DNA from: Thermohalobaculum sp965247385
Lineage (GTDB): Bacteria > Pseudomonadota > Alphaproteobacteria > Rhodobacterales > Rhodobacteraceae
Assembly: GCA_965247385.1 (NCBI GenBank)
Contig: CBDFHG010000007.1
Location: 930,001-994,000 of the forward strand
Reading direction: 5' to 3'
Length of the DNA stretch: 64,000 bases
This document shows positions 45,162 through 53,862 of the stretch, piece after piece; position 1 is the stretch's first letter, and the number at the start of each line of letters is the position of its first letter. The translations under genes and the position numbers were made by a program. Below the pieces are notes generated by a model that made no database searches, was not told the DNA's origin, and saw nothing but the letters and a program-made list of their open reading frames with translations.

Positions 45162-46097
45162 TCACCCGAACTCTATGCGGATTGCGCCAAGTGCTATCAC
45201 GATCATGAGCGCGGCTCGTGCGCGGCCGACCCGTTCGCCAAGGAAAAACCAGCCGATCAGGGCTGCGAACACCACCGAGGTTTCGCGCAAGGCGGCCGCC
45301 TCGCCGACCTTGTCGAGCCGGGTCGCCAGCATCACCGTGCCAAAGCTGCCAAGCCCGGCCAGCGCGCCAAAGAGTCCGCGCCAGGCGAGCGGGCCGAAGC
45401 CGTGCCATTCGGGCGCCTGTCCGGCAGCCGCCAACCGGCGGTGGCGGAGGATGGCGATCAGGGGCATGATCACGCCGTCGCCGACAAAGAACCAGGCGAG
45501 GAAGGTGAAGGGGTCAGGCGAGAGGCGAATGCCATAGGCGTCGTAGGTGGTGTAGACGGCGACCGAGATGCCGGTAAGGACGGCGAAGAACACTGCCGCC
45601 TGCAATCGTGCGCGGCCGATCTCGACGCTGCGGATATTGATCACGGCGAGGCTGAAGATGCCGCCCGACAGCAGCAGAACCCCGAACCACTGCCCGCCCG
45701 AAAAGGTTTCGTGGAAGACGATGCCGGCGAAAATGACGGTCGCCAGCGGCCCGGTGCCGCGCACGATGGGGTAGACCAGGGTGTAGTGACCCCGGGTAAA
45801 GGCCATCGCCATCAGGACTTTATAGGCAGTCTGGATCGCCCAGCCGCCAGCCAGCACCAACCACAGGAAGGCATCCGGCAGCGGCACCAGAAACAACGCC
45901 ACCGGCAGGGCGATCAGCGCAGCCCAGAGATCGATGGCGCCGCGGCTGGTCCAGGGATCGTGGCGACCCTTCTGCAGGGCGCCCAACGTGGCATGGGCCA
46001 GCGCCGAGAACAACACCAGCGCCAGCGCCGCCTGAGCGCCCGACGGGGTGCCTTCGATGGCGATGATCCATTCGCCAAGGGTCGTGGCGGGGGTCAC
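45162..46097 (-). CDS. EamA/DMT-family transporter
   Basis: A 311-residue membrane protein with ten helices in two EamA repeats: GALQKGRHDPWTSRG near the first loop and YPIVRGTGPLATVIFAGI at the end of the first repeat, FFLGERVGRARA in the second. Such drug/metabolite transporters export amino acids or small metabolites; the substrate is unknown. It lies 7 bases after ftsY on the same strand, within the conserved dapF-mtaB-ftsY gene string. Confidence 0.88.
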   Translation of the reverse strand: MTPATTLGEWIIAIEGTPSGAQAALALVLFSALAHATLGALQKGRHDPWTSRGAIDLWAALIALPVALFLVPLPDAFLWLVLAGGWAIQTAYKVLMAMAFTRGHYTLVYPIVRGTGPLATVIFAGIVFHETFSGGQWFGVLLLSGGIFSLAVINIRSVEIGRARLQAAVFFAVLTGISVAVYTTYDAYGIRLSPDPFTFLAWFFVGDGVIMPLIAILRHRRLAAAGQAPEWHGFGPLAWRGLFGALAGLGSFGTVMLATRLDKVGEAAALRETSVVFAALIGWFFLGERVGRARAALMIVIALGAIRIEFG

Positions 46098-46104
46098 CCC
46101 CCGA

Positions 46105-47232
46105 TCACTCCGCGGCCCCGGTCAGCGCACGGGCGAATTCGTCCGGGTCGAAGGGGGATAGGTCTTCGATCTTCTCGCCCATGCCGATGGCGTGGATCGG
46201 CAGAGCGAAACGGTCGGCCAGCGCCACCAGGATGCCGCCCTTGGCGGTGCCGTCGAGCTTGGTCATCACCAGTCCGGAGACATCGGCGATCTTCTGGAAT
46301 ATCTCCACCTGGTTGAGCGCGTTCTGGCCGGTGGTGGCGTCGAGCACCAGCACCGTGTTATGCGGCGCCTCCGGGTCTTTCTTGCGGATGACGCGGACAA
46401 TCTTCGCCAGTTCCTCCATCAGGTCGGCGCGGTTTTGCAAGCGGCCGGCAGTGTCGATCAGCAAGATGTCGGCGCCATCGGCCTCGGCGCGTGTCATGGC
46501 CTCGAAGGCAAGGCTGGCGGGGTCGGAATCCTGCGGTGCTGTCATCACCGGCACCCCTGCCCGCTCGCCCCAGATCTGCAGTTGTTCGACCGCCGCCGCG
46601 CGGAAGGTGTCGCCGGCGGCAATCACCACCGACTTGCCCGCACCCTTGAACTGGCTGGCGAGCTTGCCGATGGTGGTGGTCTTGCCCGAGCCATTGACCC
46701 CAACGACCAACACCACCTGCGGGCACTTTGCATACAGCGGCAGGGGGCGGGCGACAGGCTCCAGGATGGCGGCGATCTCGCCTGCCAGGGCGTGCTTGAT
46801 CTCGTCGGTCGAGACCCGCTTGCCGAAGCGGCCCTCGGCCAGGCGGGCAGAGAGTTTCAGCGCCGTCCCGACACCCATATCGGCGGTGATCAGCAGGTCT
46901 TCCAGGCTCTCCAGCATCGCGTCGTCGAGGACGCGCTTCTTGACCGCCTGGGCACGGGTTACAGTTCCGAGTGCACGGGCAAGGAGGCCTGGCTTGCCGG
47001 GCTGGACAGGTTCAGGAGCCGGTTCCGGGCGCGCCTCCGGTTGCGATCTGGCAGGGGCCGGGATATCCTCGACGATCTCGTCAGGCACCGCTGCGGGGGC
47101 TGCTTCGGCCACCTCCCCAACAACCCCCCCAACAACCTCCCCGGGGGCCTCGTCGACAATGGCTTCAAGCCCCTCGTCGAGCTTCGACGAGGACTTGAAC
47201 AGCCGCTCTTTCATTTTCTTGAAGAATGACAT
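46105..47232 (-). CDS. ftsY: Signal recognition particle receptor FtsY
   Basis: A 375-residue GTPase that receives ribosome-SRP complexes at the membrane. The start at 47232 gives MSFFKKMKERLFKSSSK, a basic amphipathic membrane-targeting segment. Then comes an acidic, Pro-rich linker. The NG domain shows GVNGSGKTTTIGKLAS (G1), DTFRAAAVEQL, LIDTAGR (G3) and TKLDGTAKGG (G4 and neighbour). It is preceded by mtaB and dapF on the same strand. Confidence 0.95.
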   Translation of the reverse strand: MSFFKKMKERLFKSSSKLDEGLEAIVDEAPGEVVGGVVGEVAEAAPAAVPDEIVEDIPAPARSQPEARPEPAPEPVQPGKPGLLARALGTVTRAQAVKKRVLDDAMLESLEDLLITADMGVGTALKLSARLAEGRFGKRVSTDEIKHALAGEIAAILEPVARPLPLYAKCPQVVLVVGVNGSGKTTTIGKLASQFKGAGKSVVIAAGDTFRAAAVEQLQIWGERAGVPVMTAPQDSDPASLAFEAMTRAEADGADILLIDTAGRLQNRADLMEELAKIVRVIRKKDPEAPHNTVLVLDATTGQNALNQVEIFQKIADVSGLVMTKLDGTAKGGILVALADRFALPIHAIGMGEKIEDLSPFDPDEFARALTGAAE

Positions 47233-47277
47233 GGAACCCACTTGATATGCTTGGGGCTTGTTAGCGGCAGACTGCTG

Positions 47278-48552
47278 TCAGGGAAACCCTTGGGCGGCCA
47301 TCAACCGCGCCTCGGAGACATTGGAAATGCGGGCGGACACGATGGTGCCAGCACGTTGTTCGCTGGCGAATGCAACCTCGGCAAAGCCCTCGGTGCGGCC
47401 CATCCGGGAACGTTCCATCAGAACCTCGCGAGTCTGGCCGATCTGCGCGGCGAGGTAGTCCGCCACCCGGTCATCCCCCGCGGCTCGGAGACGGGCAGCA
47501 CGCTCCTTGCGTACAGCTTTGAGTACCTGCGGCATCCGGGCCGCCGGGGTGCCCTTGCGGGCGGAATAGGGGAAGACGTGGAGCCAGGTCAGGCCGCATT
47601 GCTCGATCAGGCGCAGCGAGTTCTGGAACATCGCCTCGGTCTCGGTCGGGAAACCGGCGATGATGTCGGCGCCAAAGACCATCTCTGGCCGGCGCGCGCG
47701 GATTTCCTCACAAAAGCGAATGGCGTCGTCGCGCAGATGGCGGCGCTTCATGCGTTTCAGGATCATATCGTCGCCCGCTTGCAGGCTGAGATGCAGGTGC
47801 GGCATCAGACGGGCCTCGGAACCGATGGCGTCGATCAGCGCCGGGTCGGCCTCGATGGAATCGATCGAACTGATGCGCAGGCGCGGCAGGTCGGGGACCA
47901 GGCGGAGGATGCGCTGGACCAGATCGCCAAGCGGCGGATGCCCCGGCAGATCGCTGCCCCAGCTCGTGAGATCGACCCCGGTCAACACGACCTCGTTGAA
48001 GCCGTGTGCAACCAGGCGGCTGATCTGCTCGACCACCACCCCGGCGGGCACGCTACGCGAATTGCCCCTCCCGAAGGGAATGATGCAGAAGGTGCAGCGA
48101 TGGTCACAGCCGTTCTGGATCTGCACATAGGCACGCGCTCTTGTGCCGAACCCGTCGATCAGATGGCCAGCGGTTTCGGTGGCGGACATGATGTCATCAA
48201 CCTGCACCGCCTCGGTATCACCGATCAGGTCGGGCGCCTTGGCGATGGCCGCCCATGTGCCCGCGCGCATCTTCTCCAGATTGCCGATGACCTGATCGAC
48301 CTCGGGCATGGCGGCGAAGGTTTGCGGTTCGGTCTGGGCAGCGCAGCCGGTGATGATCAGGCGGGCGTGCGGATTCTCGCGCCGCAGCTTGCGGATTTGC
48401 TGGCGGGCCTGACGGACCGCCTCTCCGGTGACAGCACAGGTGTTGACGACAACGGCGTTCGATAGCCCGGCCCCGGTGGCAAGATCGATCATCGCCTGGG
48501 TTTCATAGGCGTTCAGGCGGCAGCCGAAGGTGGTGAAGACAGGGGTGGTCAT
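47278..48552 (-). CDS. mtaB: tRNA (N6-threonylcarbamoyladenosine-37) methylthiotransferase MtaB
   Basis: A radical SAM enzyme of 424 residues that adds a methylthio group to t6A37 of tRNA to give ms2t6A. The N-terminal cluster-binding domain has FGCRLNAYE, NTCAVTGEAVRQ and GCAAQ. The radical SAM cluster is GCDHRCTFCIIPFGRGNSRS. A TRAM-like C-terminal end follows. The start at 48552 (MTTPVFTTFG) overlaps the dapF stop by three bases, so the two are co-translated. Confidence 0.92.
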   Translation of the reverse strand: MTTPVFTTFGCRLNAYETQAMIDLATGAGLSNAVVVNTCAVTGEAVRQARQQIRKLRRENPHARLIITGCAAQTEPQTFAAMPEVDQVIGNLEKMRAGTWAAIAKAPDLIGDTEAVQVDDIMSATETAGHLIDGFGTRARAYVQIQNGCDHRCTFCIIPFGRGNSRSVPAGVVVEQISRLVAHGFNEVVLTGVDLTSWGSDLPGHPPLGDLVQRILRLVPDLPRLRISSIDSIEADPALIDAIGSEARLMPHLHLSLQAGDDMILKRMKRRHLRDDAIRFCEEIRARRPEMVFGADIIAGFPTETEAMFQNSLRLIEQCGLTWLHVFPYSARKGTPAARMPQVLKAVRKERAARLRAAGDDRVADYLAAQIGQTREVLMERSRMGRTEGFAEVAFASEQRAGTIVSARISNVSEARLMAAQGFP

Positions 48553-49415
48553 GACACAACCTGCGCCAGGAATTCGGGCGACAGGCGACCCTCGAAAACA
48601 TGCGCGATCGGGCCGGTCATGTACACATGGCCATTTTCGCGCCACTCAATCTGCAGCGCGCCGCCGTCGAGGTGGATGTTGACGCTGCGCTCCAACAGCC
48701 CCTTGCGGACCCCGGCAACCACAGCAGCACAAGCTCCGGAGCCGCAGGCGAGGGTGATCCCTGCGCCGCGCTCCCAGACCCGGAGGCGAACCTCCGTGCG
48801 CGAGATCGCCTGCGCGAACGCGACATTGGTGCGTTCGGGAAACAGCGGGTGGTGTTCCCATTCCGGCCCGACCTCGGCCAGCAGCACCGCCTCGGTGTCC
48901 TTGACGAAGAAGACACAATGGGGATTGCCCATACTGACAGCACCAGGACTGCCGGGCAAATGCAGGGCGGTGGTGTCGGCTTGCTCGGCCAGGGGAATGT
49001 CGCGCCAGCCGGTGCGGGCGGGGCCCATATTGACGCGGATGCGGCCGTCAGCCAGGCGTTCGGCGGTCAGACGGCCGTTGGCGGTGTGCATTGCCAGCGT
49101 TGCCGCCGTGGTCTCGGCCAGCAGCAGATGGGCGACGCAGCGGGTGGCGTTGCCGCAGGCCCCGGCGGTGGAGCCGTCGGTGTTCCAGAAGGTGACATTG
49201 GCATTGGCGCTATCGCTGTCGGCGATCACCGCGAGCTGGTCGAAACCGACACCCCGGTGGCGGTCGCCCAGCGCGCGGGCCAGATCTGGTGTCATCGGGG
49301 CATGGGCAATCGGCTCGCCCACGCCGCGCGCGTCGATAATCACGAAGTCATTGCCCAGCCCATGCATCTTGAGAAAACGCAGGCCGGGAGAGCCGTCTGC
49401 CGTCCGCCGGTCCAT
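48549..49415 (-). CDS. dapF: Diaminopimelate epimerase
   Basis: Converts LL- to meso-diaminopimelate for lysine and peptidoglycan. The 288-residue product starts at 49415 and soon shows LRFLKMHGLGNDFVIIDARG. Both catalytic Cys are present, in GACGNATRC and ACGSGACAAV, the two-base mechanism of the family. The open frame runs a further 131 codons upstream without family similarity, so the downstream start is preferred. mtaB and ftsY follow on the same strand. Confidence 0.94.
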   Translation of the reverse strand: MDRRTADGSPGLRFLKMHGLGNDFVIIDARGVGEPIAHAPMTPDLARALGDRHRGVGFDQLAVIADSDSANANVTFWNTDGSTAGACGNATRCVAHLLLAETTAATLAMHTANGRLTAERLADGRIRVNMGPARTGWRDIPLAEQADTTALHLPGSPGAVSMGNPHCVFFVKDTEAVLLAEVGPEWEHHPLFPERTNVAFAQAISRTEVRLRVWERGAGITLACGSGACAAVVAGVRKGLLERSVNIHLDGGALQIEWRENGHVYMTGPIAHVFEGRLSPEFLAQVVS

Positions 49416-49808
49416 GGGGGCGCTGTATAACCCCACCCGCAGCGGCGCGCCAGAGGGCGCGGATTTCCCCTCCGCGGGAGATGCGGAGGGGGCTCGCCGG
49501 TTCGGGCCCGGCCACTTCGGCGCGTCCACATTGATATCGATGGTCACGGCCCCCGGACGGAAACCGTTGGCACGGGCGACGGTCAGGTTGGTCTGCGAGA
49601 CCGTGACGCCGCCATCCTCCTCGACTTCGTCGATGAAGACCACATTGGCGGAGACCGGATAGGCGCTCTTCCACTTGCCCTCGTCGCCCTGCATGCAGTC
49701 GCCGGTGCCGTTGGTCTGGCCGACGTTCAGGCCGACATTGTCCATCACCATGATCCACTTGATCGCAGCCCCGCTCGGAGATAAAATAAAATCCACTTGA
49801 TACGTCAA
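49416..49808 (-). other. Open in-frame extension upstream of dapF, origin unknown
   Basis: The dapF frame stays open for 131 codons upstream. The segment has a protein-like look, with CMQGDEGKWKSAYPVSANVV, DEVEEDGGVTVSQTNLTV and ARANGFRPGAVTIDINVDAP, which is unlike random GC-rich reading. It may be the 3' part of another gene that lost its stop, or a chance frame. The end overlaps the stop of the exonuclease gene. No family recognised. Confidence 0.4.
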
Positions 49809-50683
49809 AAAACCGCGACCATTGCCGCGAAATCCTCGGGCGTAATAATCCGCAGATCTTGTCCGCCTGCTATTTTCCTTTCAGCCTCCCGCAGTTTTCT
49901 GGATTTGTCCTGCCCTGCTGAGAATCTGGAAGGGTCAGCGTCTCCACTCACAAGAATTGTTACACTCTTGCCGACACTTTTTTTCGTTTCGAAGCCGGCG
50001 GCAGCAGCAAGTGCGATTGCTTCCGAACGGACAATATTCATTGTTCCTGTAAAGCAGATGGCTTGCCCAAAGAACTCGCCGTCAGGGTTGACCTCAGGGT
50101 TTTCTACGCCTCTTTGATAGTAGGTTCTGCGCCGCATCGCGGCAGCATCCATCGAGATTTTTTCAAAGAGTTCGTCTTGGCCAATTGAGAGGCGTTCTGC
50201 CGCTTTCATAAGGACTTGCGCCGCCGCTTTCGCGTCTGCAAGCGCATTATGGTGATCAAACTCGATGCCAAGAACCTTAGTGATCTTTCCTAAACCGTAG
50301 CCCTTTTGACGGTACTCATCCCATGCCAACTTCACCGCACGGGCGCTGTCGTGGAATTTAAGAGATGACCAGTCAACGCCTTGCGCTTCGGCTGCTTTTC
50401 GAGTGGCTGTTCTGTCAAAAGGCATGTGACAGACTACCCGATGAACGTCCTCGGCCAGCCATTCTCGTAGCATCGTCAAAGCTTCTCCTGTTAACGGAGC
50501 ATCTTCTACGTCTTGTGCGCTAATGCCGTGGATATAGGTATTCCAGAACTCACCTTGTGGATTTGCCAGAGTGTAAAATTCGTCCGTGGGAATACCATTT
50601 CGATAGCGTACAGCTCCGATGGAGCAAATTGATGCGTAGTCAGGGTTGGCGGTTTCAACATCTATTACAGCGAAATTCATCAT
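49805..50683 (-). CDS. DnaQ-like 3'-5' exonuclease with C-terminal BRCT domain
   Basis: A 292-residue protein. The N-terminal DEDDh exonuclease has FAVIDVETAN (first Asp and Glu), VCHMPFDRTATRK, and HHNALADAKAA (His and last Asp). A BRCT-like domain from about residue 205 shows FFGQAICFTGTM and AAGFETKKSVGKSVTILVSG. This exonuclease-BRCT pairing is known in Pol III epsilon-like proteins outside the replisome. The DNA here is more AT-rich than in dapF. Its start overlaps the stop of the upstream gene at 50680, so the two are translationally coupled. Confidence 0.88.
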   Translation of the reverse strand: MMNFAVIDVETANPDYASICSIGAVRYRNGIPTDEFYTLANPQGEFWNTYIHGISAQDVEDAPLTGEALTMLREWLAEDVHRVVCHMPFDRTATRKAAEAQGVDWSSLKFHDSARAVKLAWDEYRQKGYGLGKITKVLGIEFDHHNALADAKAAAQVLMKAAERLSIGQDELFEKISMDAAAMRRRTYYQRGVENPEVNPDGEFFGQAICFTGTMNIVRSEAIALAAAAGFETKKSVGKSVTILVSGDADPSRFSAGQDKSRKLREAERKIAGGQDLRIITPEDFAAMVAVF

Positions 50684-51180
50684 GCCTCATCACTGCGACT
50701 TTTGAACTTATCGTAGGCACCCTGTAAGAACACCTTGGTGAAGTGAAAAATTTTCCAAAAGGATAGCAATTCACCATCGCTGTATTTGTGTCTTTCCCCC
50801 TCGTATTCCTGAGCAAATTGAAATTCTGTGTTGGTTAGGAATCCGGCTTTGGTGACACTGTGATCATTCAAGGCGTTCCAGTATGCCGACCCACGCGCTC
50901 CGCACCTGTGCAGGTGGAAATTTTTTCCTAAGAAATCGACAAAACCATCGTCACTCAGATCGAAGTCGAAGTGGCTGACCGAAAAAACCAGGTCAGGGTC
51001 GATGTTGTGGATGCTGTGTGTTGCGCTGCTTCCCCATGTCCATGGTTTTAAAACCTTTTCTGGATTATACTCCGCTTTTGAAACTTTCTTGTCTTTTCGC
51101 ATCTTGGCATGTTGTGCCTCAACGCGATTTTTTTCCATTTGACGGGCTCTATCCCAGATTTGGGCTTCCGCTGTTTGCAT
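50680..51180 (-). CDS. Accessory protein of unknown function coupled to the exonuclease
   Basis: A 166-residue soluble protein starting at 51180 (MQTAEAQIWDRARQMEKNRV). The start is chosen because AGGAAAG lies 8 bases ahead; the earlier ATG at 51198 covers that site. The N-terminal third is basic and helical; the rest is rich in aromatic residues and His. The stop overlaps the exonuclease start (ATGA). Composition is AT-rich, as for acquired DNA. Not recognised. Confidence 0.65.
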   Translation of the reverse strand: MQTAEAQIWDRARQMEKNRVEAQHAKMRKDKKVSKAEYNPEKVLKPWTWGSSATHSIHNIDPDLVFSVSHFDFDLSDDGFVDFLGKNFHLHRCGARGSAYWNALNDHSVTKAGFLTNTEFQFAQEYEGERHKYSDGELLSFWKIFHFTKVFLQGAYDKFKSRSDEA

Positions 51181-51263
51181 GGTCGTCTTTCCTAGCATAG
51201 AGGAACGCAGTCATAAGTTAGGGGTTTGATGGAGCTATTGTCAAAAGTTGGTGACTTGTCCTA

Positions 51264-51782
51264 TCAGGCGGCGCGTTCGATCAGCTTTTCTCCGTCCTTG
51301 AATTTGACGCCCTCGATGATCTCGACGAGACGGTGAGCGCCGTCGAGGCGGCGCCATTTCCTGGCCGCCGATTGGCAAAGCTTGAAGACCGTTGTGAGCG
51401 CGGTAGCGCGACTGCGACAGCCCTTGGTCGCCATCAACAGGTCCGAGACCTCCTCAACGCTGAACCCGACCGGCAGCTTGCCTGGCCGGGTCCGGAACTG
51501 CATGAACCGCTTCATATCTTCACGCCCGCAGGTCATCCCGAAAAAGAACCGCAGCGCCACAATGCGGGTGTTGAACGTCGAGGCCGTAACGCCCGTGTCC
51601 GTCATGTGCAACTGATACGCCCGAAGCTCCTCGGGCGTTGCCGTATCCGGAGATCGCTTCAGAAACCGAGCAAAATCCTTGATCGCCCGGATATGAGACT
51701 TCCGGGCTTTGTCGCCCATCCCACGGATGCGCATATCTTCCATCATCCGCTCCCGAAGCGGTGTGATCTTCTCCTCTGTCAT
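51264..51782 (-). pseudogene. Chimeric ORF: IS91-type recombinase N-terminus fused to IS256 transposase C-terminus
   Basis: Residues 1 to about 120 (MTEEKITPLRERMMEDMRIR … NTRIVALRFFFGMTCGRE … VSDLLMATKG) match the N-terminal SAM-like domain of the tyrosine recombinase that accompanies IS91-type elements. The remaining ~50 residues (SRATALTTVFKLCQSAARKW … EIIEGVKFKDGE) match the C-terminal end of IS256-family transposases. The join is in frame at about 51422. Neither catalytic domain is present, so it should be inactive. Confidence 0.75.
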
Positions 51783-52208
51783 CGGAACCTCCCGTCAATC
51801 GATTGAGAACGTCCCAATCGTCAACCAGGTTCGGCAGATCACAAAATTACAACGCTCCGGTCAGCGCGCAACACCAGCGACAAGCGCCATTGCCGCGAAA
51901 GCGGCTTCGTCCTTGTCCGCATTGCGGTCATCGAGGACCGGAGCCGCGAAGTGCCTAGGGTCAAATTGCGAAATCAGCGCAGGGCCTGTGAATGTCTGTT
52001 CGCGGGTGCTCTTCGTGCATATATTCTTCCGCCTTTGCCATCATCGGCGCAGGTTACGTATTCGTTAAAATTTTTGAACTCATTTATAATCAATATCTTG
52101 ACCCCCTTGCACAACTTGTGCGCACACCTCTTGCACACCCCTTCCCGGTCCGGTCCGGCAATCTGCCAGGCTCCGCGCGGCATAGGGCCGGGCTGCTCTG
52201 CGCGGGTT
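51783..52208. other. Intergenic region between mobile remnant and pgi
   Basis: About 426 bases with no supported gene. The part 52030-52140 is markedly AT-rich and contains repeated TTGCACA-like stretches (CTTGCACAACTTG and CTTGCACACCCC). It may be the end of an acquired segment. No tRNA or integrase attachment site could be identified. Confidence 0.35.
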
Positions 52209-53849
52209 CTATTCCCGGCCCGAGGACCGCAGCGCGGCGTAATGCGCGAGCAGCCCGGAGGTCGATACGTCCAGGCCGCTGGCAGCGGCTTCGCCCTGTG
52301 CCACCGGCAGCAGCCTCTGGGCCAACGACTTGCCCAGTTCGACCCCCCATTGATCGAACGAGTTGATGTTCCAGATCGCGCCCTGGACGGCGACCTTGTG
52401 CTCGACCAGCGCCATCAAGCGGCCCAGCGTTGCCGGGTCGAGGCGGCGGTAGAGGATGGTGGTTGAAGGCCGGTCGCCGGGGAAGGTGCGGTGCGAGCCC
52501 AGCTGGTCGATCTCGGCGGGGATTGCGCCCGCCGCCGCCATTTCAGCGTGGGCCTCATGTTCGGTTTTGCCGAAGGCGAGCACTGCGGCCTGGGCGAAGG
52601 CATTGGCGGCCAGCTTGGCGTGGTGGTCGCCGGTCTGCGTCGGCGGTTCGGCGGCGAGCAGGAAATCCACCGGAATTGTATCAGTGCCCTGATGCAGGAG
52701 TTGGAAGAAGGAATGCTGGCCGTTGGTGCCGGGCTCACCCCAGACCACAGGGGCGGTGGCACGGAGGACCGGGGCATTGTCGAGGGTGACACGCTTGCCG
52801 TTCGACTCCATCTCGACCTGCTGAACATAGGCCGGGAACCAGGCCAGCCGCTGATCGTATGGCACCAGCGCCGTGCTGGGCCATCCCATGGCGTTGCGCC
52901 GCCAGATGCCGATCAGGGCCATCAGAACCGGCAGGTTTTGTTCCAGTGGCGCGGTGCGGAAATGCGCATCCATCTGTCGGGCGCCGTCGAGGAAGGCACG
53001 GAAATCCGTCGCCCCTATGGCGATGGCGAGCGGAAGGCCGACGGCGGACCAGCAGGAGTAGCGGCCGCCGACCCAGTCCCAGAAACCAAAGACCCGGCTG
53101 TCATCAACACCAAAGTCACGCGTCGCGGTCAGATTGGTCGACGCCGCCGCGATATGGTGACCCGCGGCCTCGCCCAGCGCATCGGCCAGCCAAATGCGGG
53201 CCGAGTGGGCGTTGGCCATGGTCTCCTGCGTGGTGAAGCTTTTCGAGACGACAACGATCAGGGTGCGGGCCGCATCAAGGACCGCCACGGTGTCGGCCAG
53301 ATGGGCGCCATCGACGTTCGAGACGAAATGCACGCGCGGGCCGTCATGCCATGGGGCCAGTGCCCGTGTCGCCATCTCCGGACCCAGGGTAGAGCCGCCG
53401 ATGCCGATGGCGATGACATCGGTGAAGGGCGCGCCGGACTTGCTGGCGTAACGCCCGGTGCGGACATCCTCGGCGAAACCGAGGAAACGGTCGCGGGTCT
53501 CACGCATCGCCGGCATGATATCGGCGCCATCGACCAGCACCCGCTCGCCTGCCCCGTCGCGCAGCGCCATATGCAGCGCAGCGCGGCCCTCGGTGGTGTT
53601 GACAGGTTCGCCCGCGAACATGGCATCGCGCTTTCGTTCGACGTCGGCTTCGCGGGCCAGGGTCAGTAGCGCTTCGAGCGCGGGGGGGTCGATCTTCTCC
53701 TTGGAGAAGTCGATCAACAGGTCGTCGAGGCGGGCCGAAAGCGTGTAGAAGCGGGCCGGGTCCCCGGCGAACAGATCGCGCAGGTGGGTGGGTTTCAGCC
53801 GCGCGGCCTCGGCGTTCACCTTGTGCCAAGCGGTTTCGAGTGCAGTCAT
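52209..53849 (-). CDS. pgi: Glucose-6-phosphate isomerase
   Basis: Interconverts glucose 6-phosphate and fructose 6-phosphate. The 546-residue product starts at 53849 (MTALETAWHKV); a longer frame to 53891 overlaps glpK. Both family signatures are present: FGFWDWVGGRYSCWSAVGLP and GQHSFFQLLHQGTDTIPVDF, plus the sugar-phosphate loop GIGGSTLGPEM. It lies 13 bases downstream of glpK on the same strand, forming a small carbon-metabolism unit. Confidence 0.96.
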   Translation of the reverse strand: MTALETAWHKVNAEAARLKPTHLRDLFAGDPARFYTLSARLDDLLIDFSKEKIDPPALEALLTLAREADVERKRDAMFAGEPVNTTEGRAALHMALRDGAGERVLVDGADIMPAMRETRDRFLGFAEDVRTGRYASKSGAPFTDVIAIGIGGSTLGPEMATRALAPWHDGPRVHFVSNVDGAHLADTVAVLDAARTLIVVVSKSFTTQETMANAHSARIWLADALGEAAGHHIAAASTNLTATRDFGVDDSRVFGFWDWVGGRYSCWSAVGLPLAIAIGATDFRAFLDGARQMDAHFRTAPLEQNLPVLMALIGIWRRNAMGWPSTALVPYDQRLAWFPAYVQQVEMESNGKRVTLDNAPVLRATAPVVWGEPGTNGQHSFFQLLHQGTDTIPVDFLLAAEPPTQTGDHHAKLAANAFAQAAVLAFGKTEHEAHAEMAAAGAIPAEIDQLGSHRTFPGDRPSTTILYRRLDPATLGRLMALVEHKVAVQGAIWNINSFDQWGVELGKSLAQRLLPVAQGEAAASGLDVSTSGLLAHYAALRSSGRE

Positions 53850-53862
53850 GCCCGCCCCCCGT

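Noticed and set aside
46181..48465. Plus-strand frames opposite ftsY and mtaB
   Set aside because: Shadows of the genuine minus-strand genes; no domain, no ribosome-binding site, composition typical of antisense.
51264..51782. Functional integrase that could have inserted the neighbouring genes
   Set aside because: The catalytic Arg-His-Arg-Tyr domain is absent; the frame turns into an IS256 tail instead.
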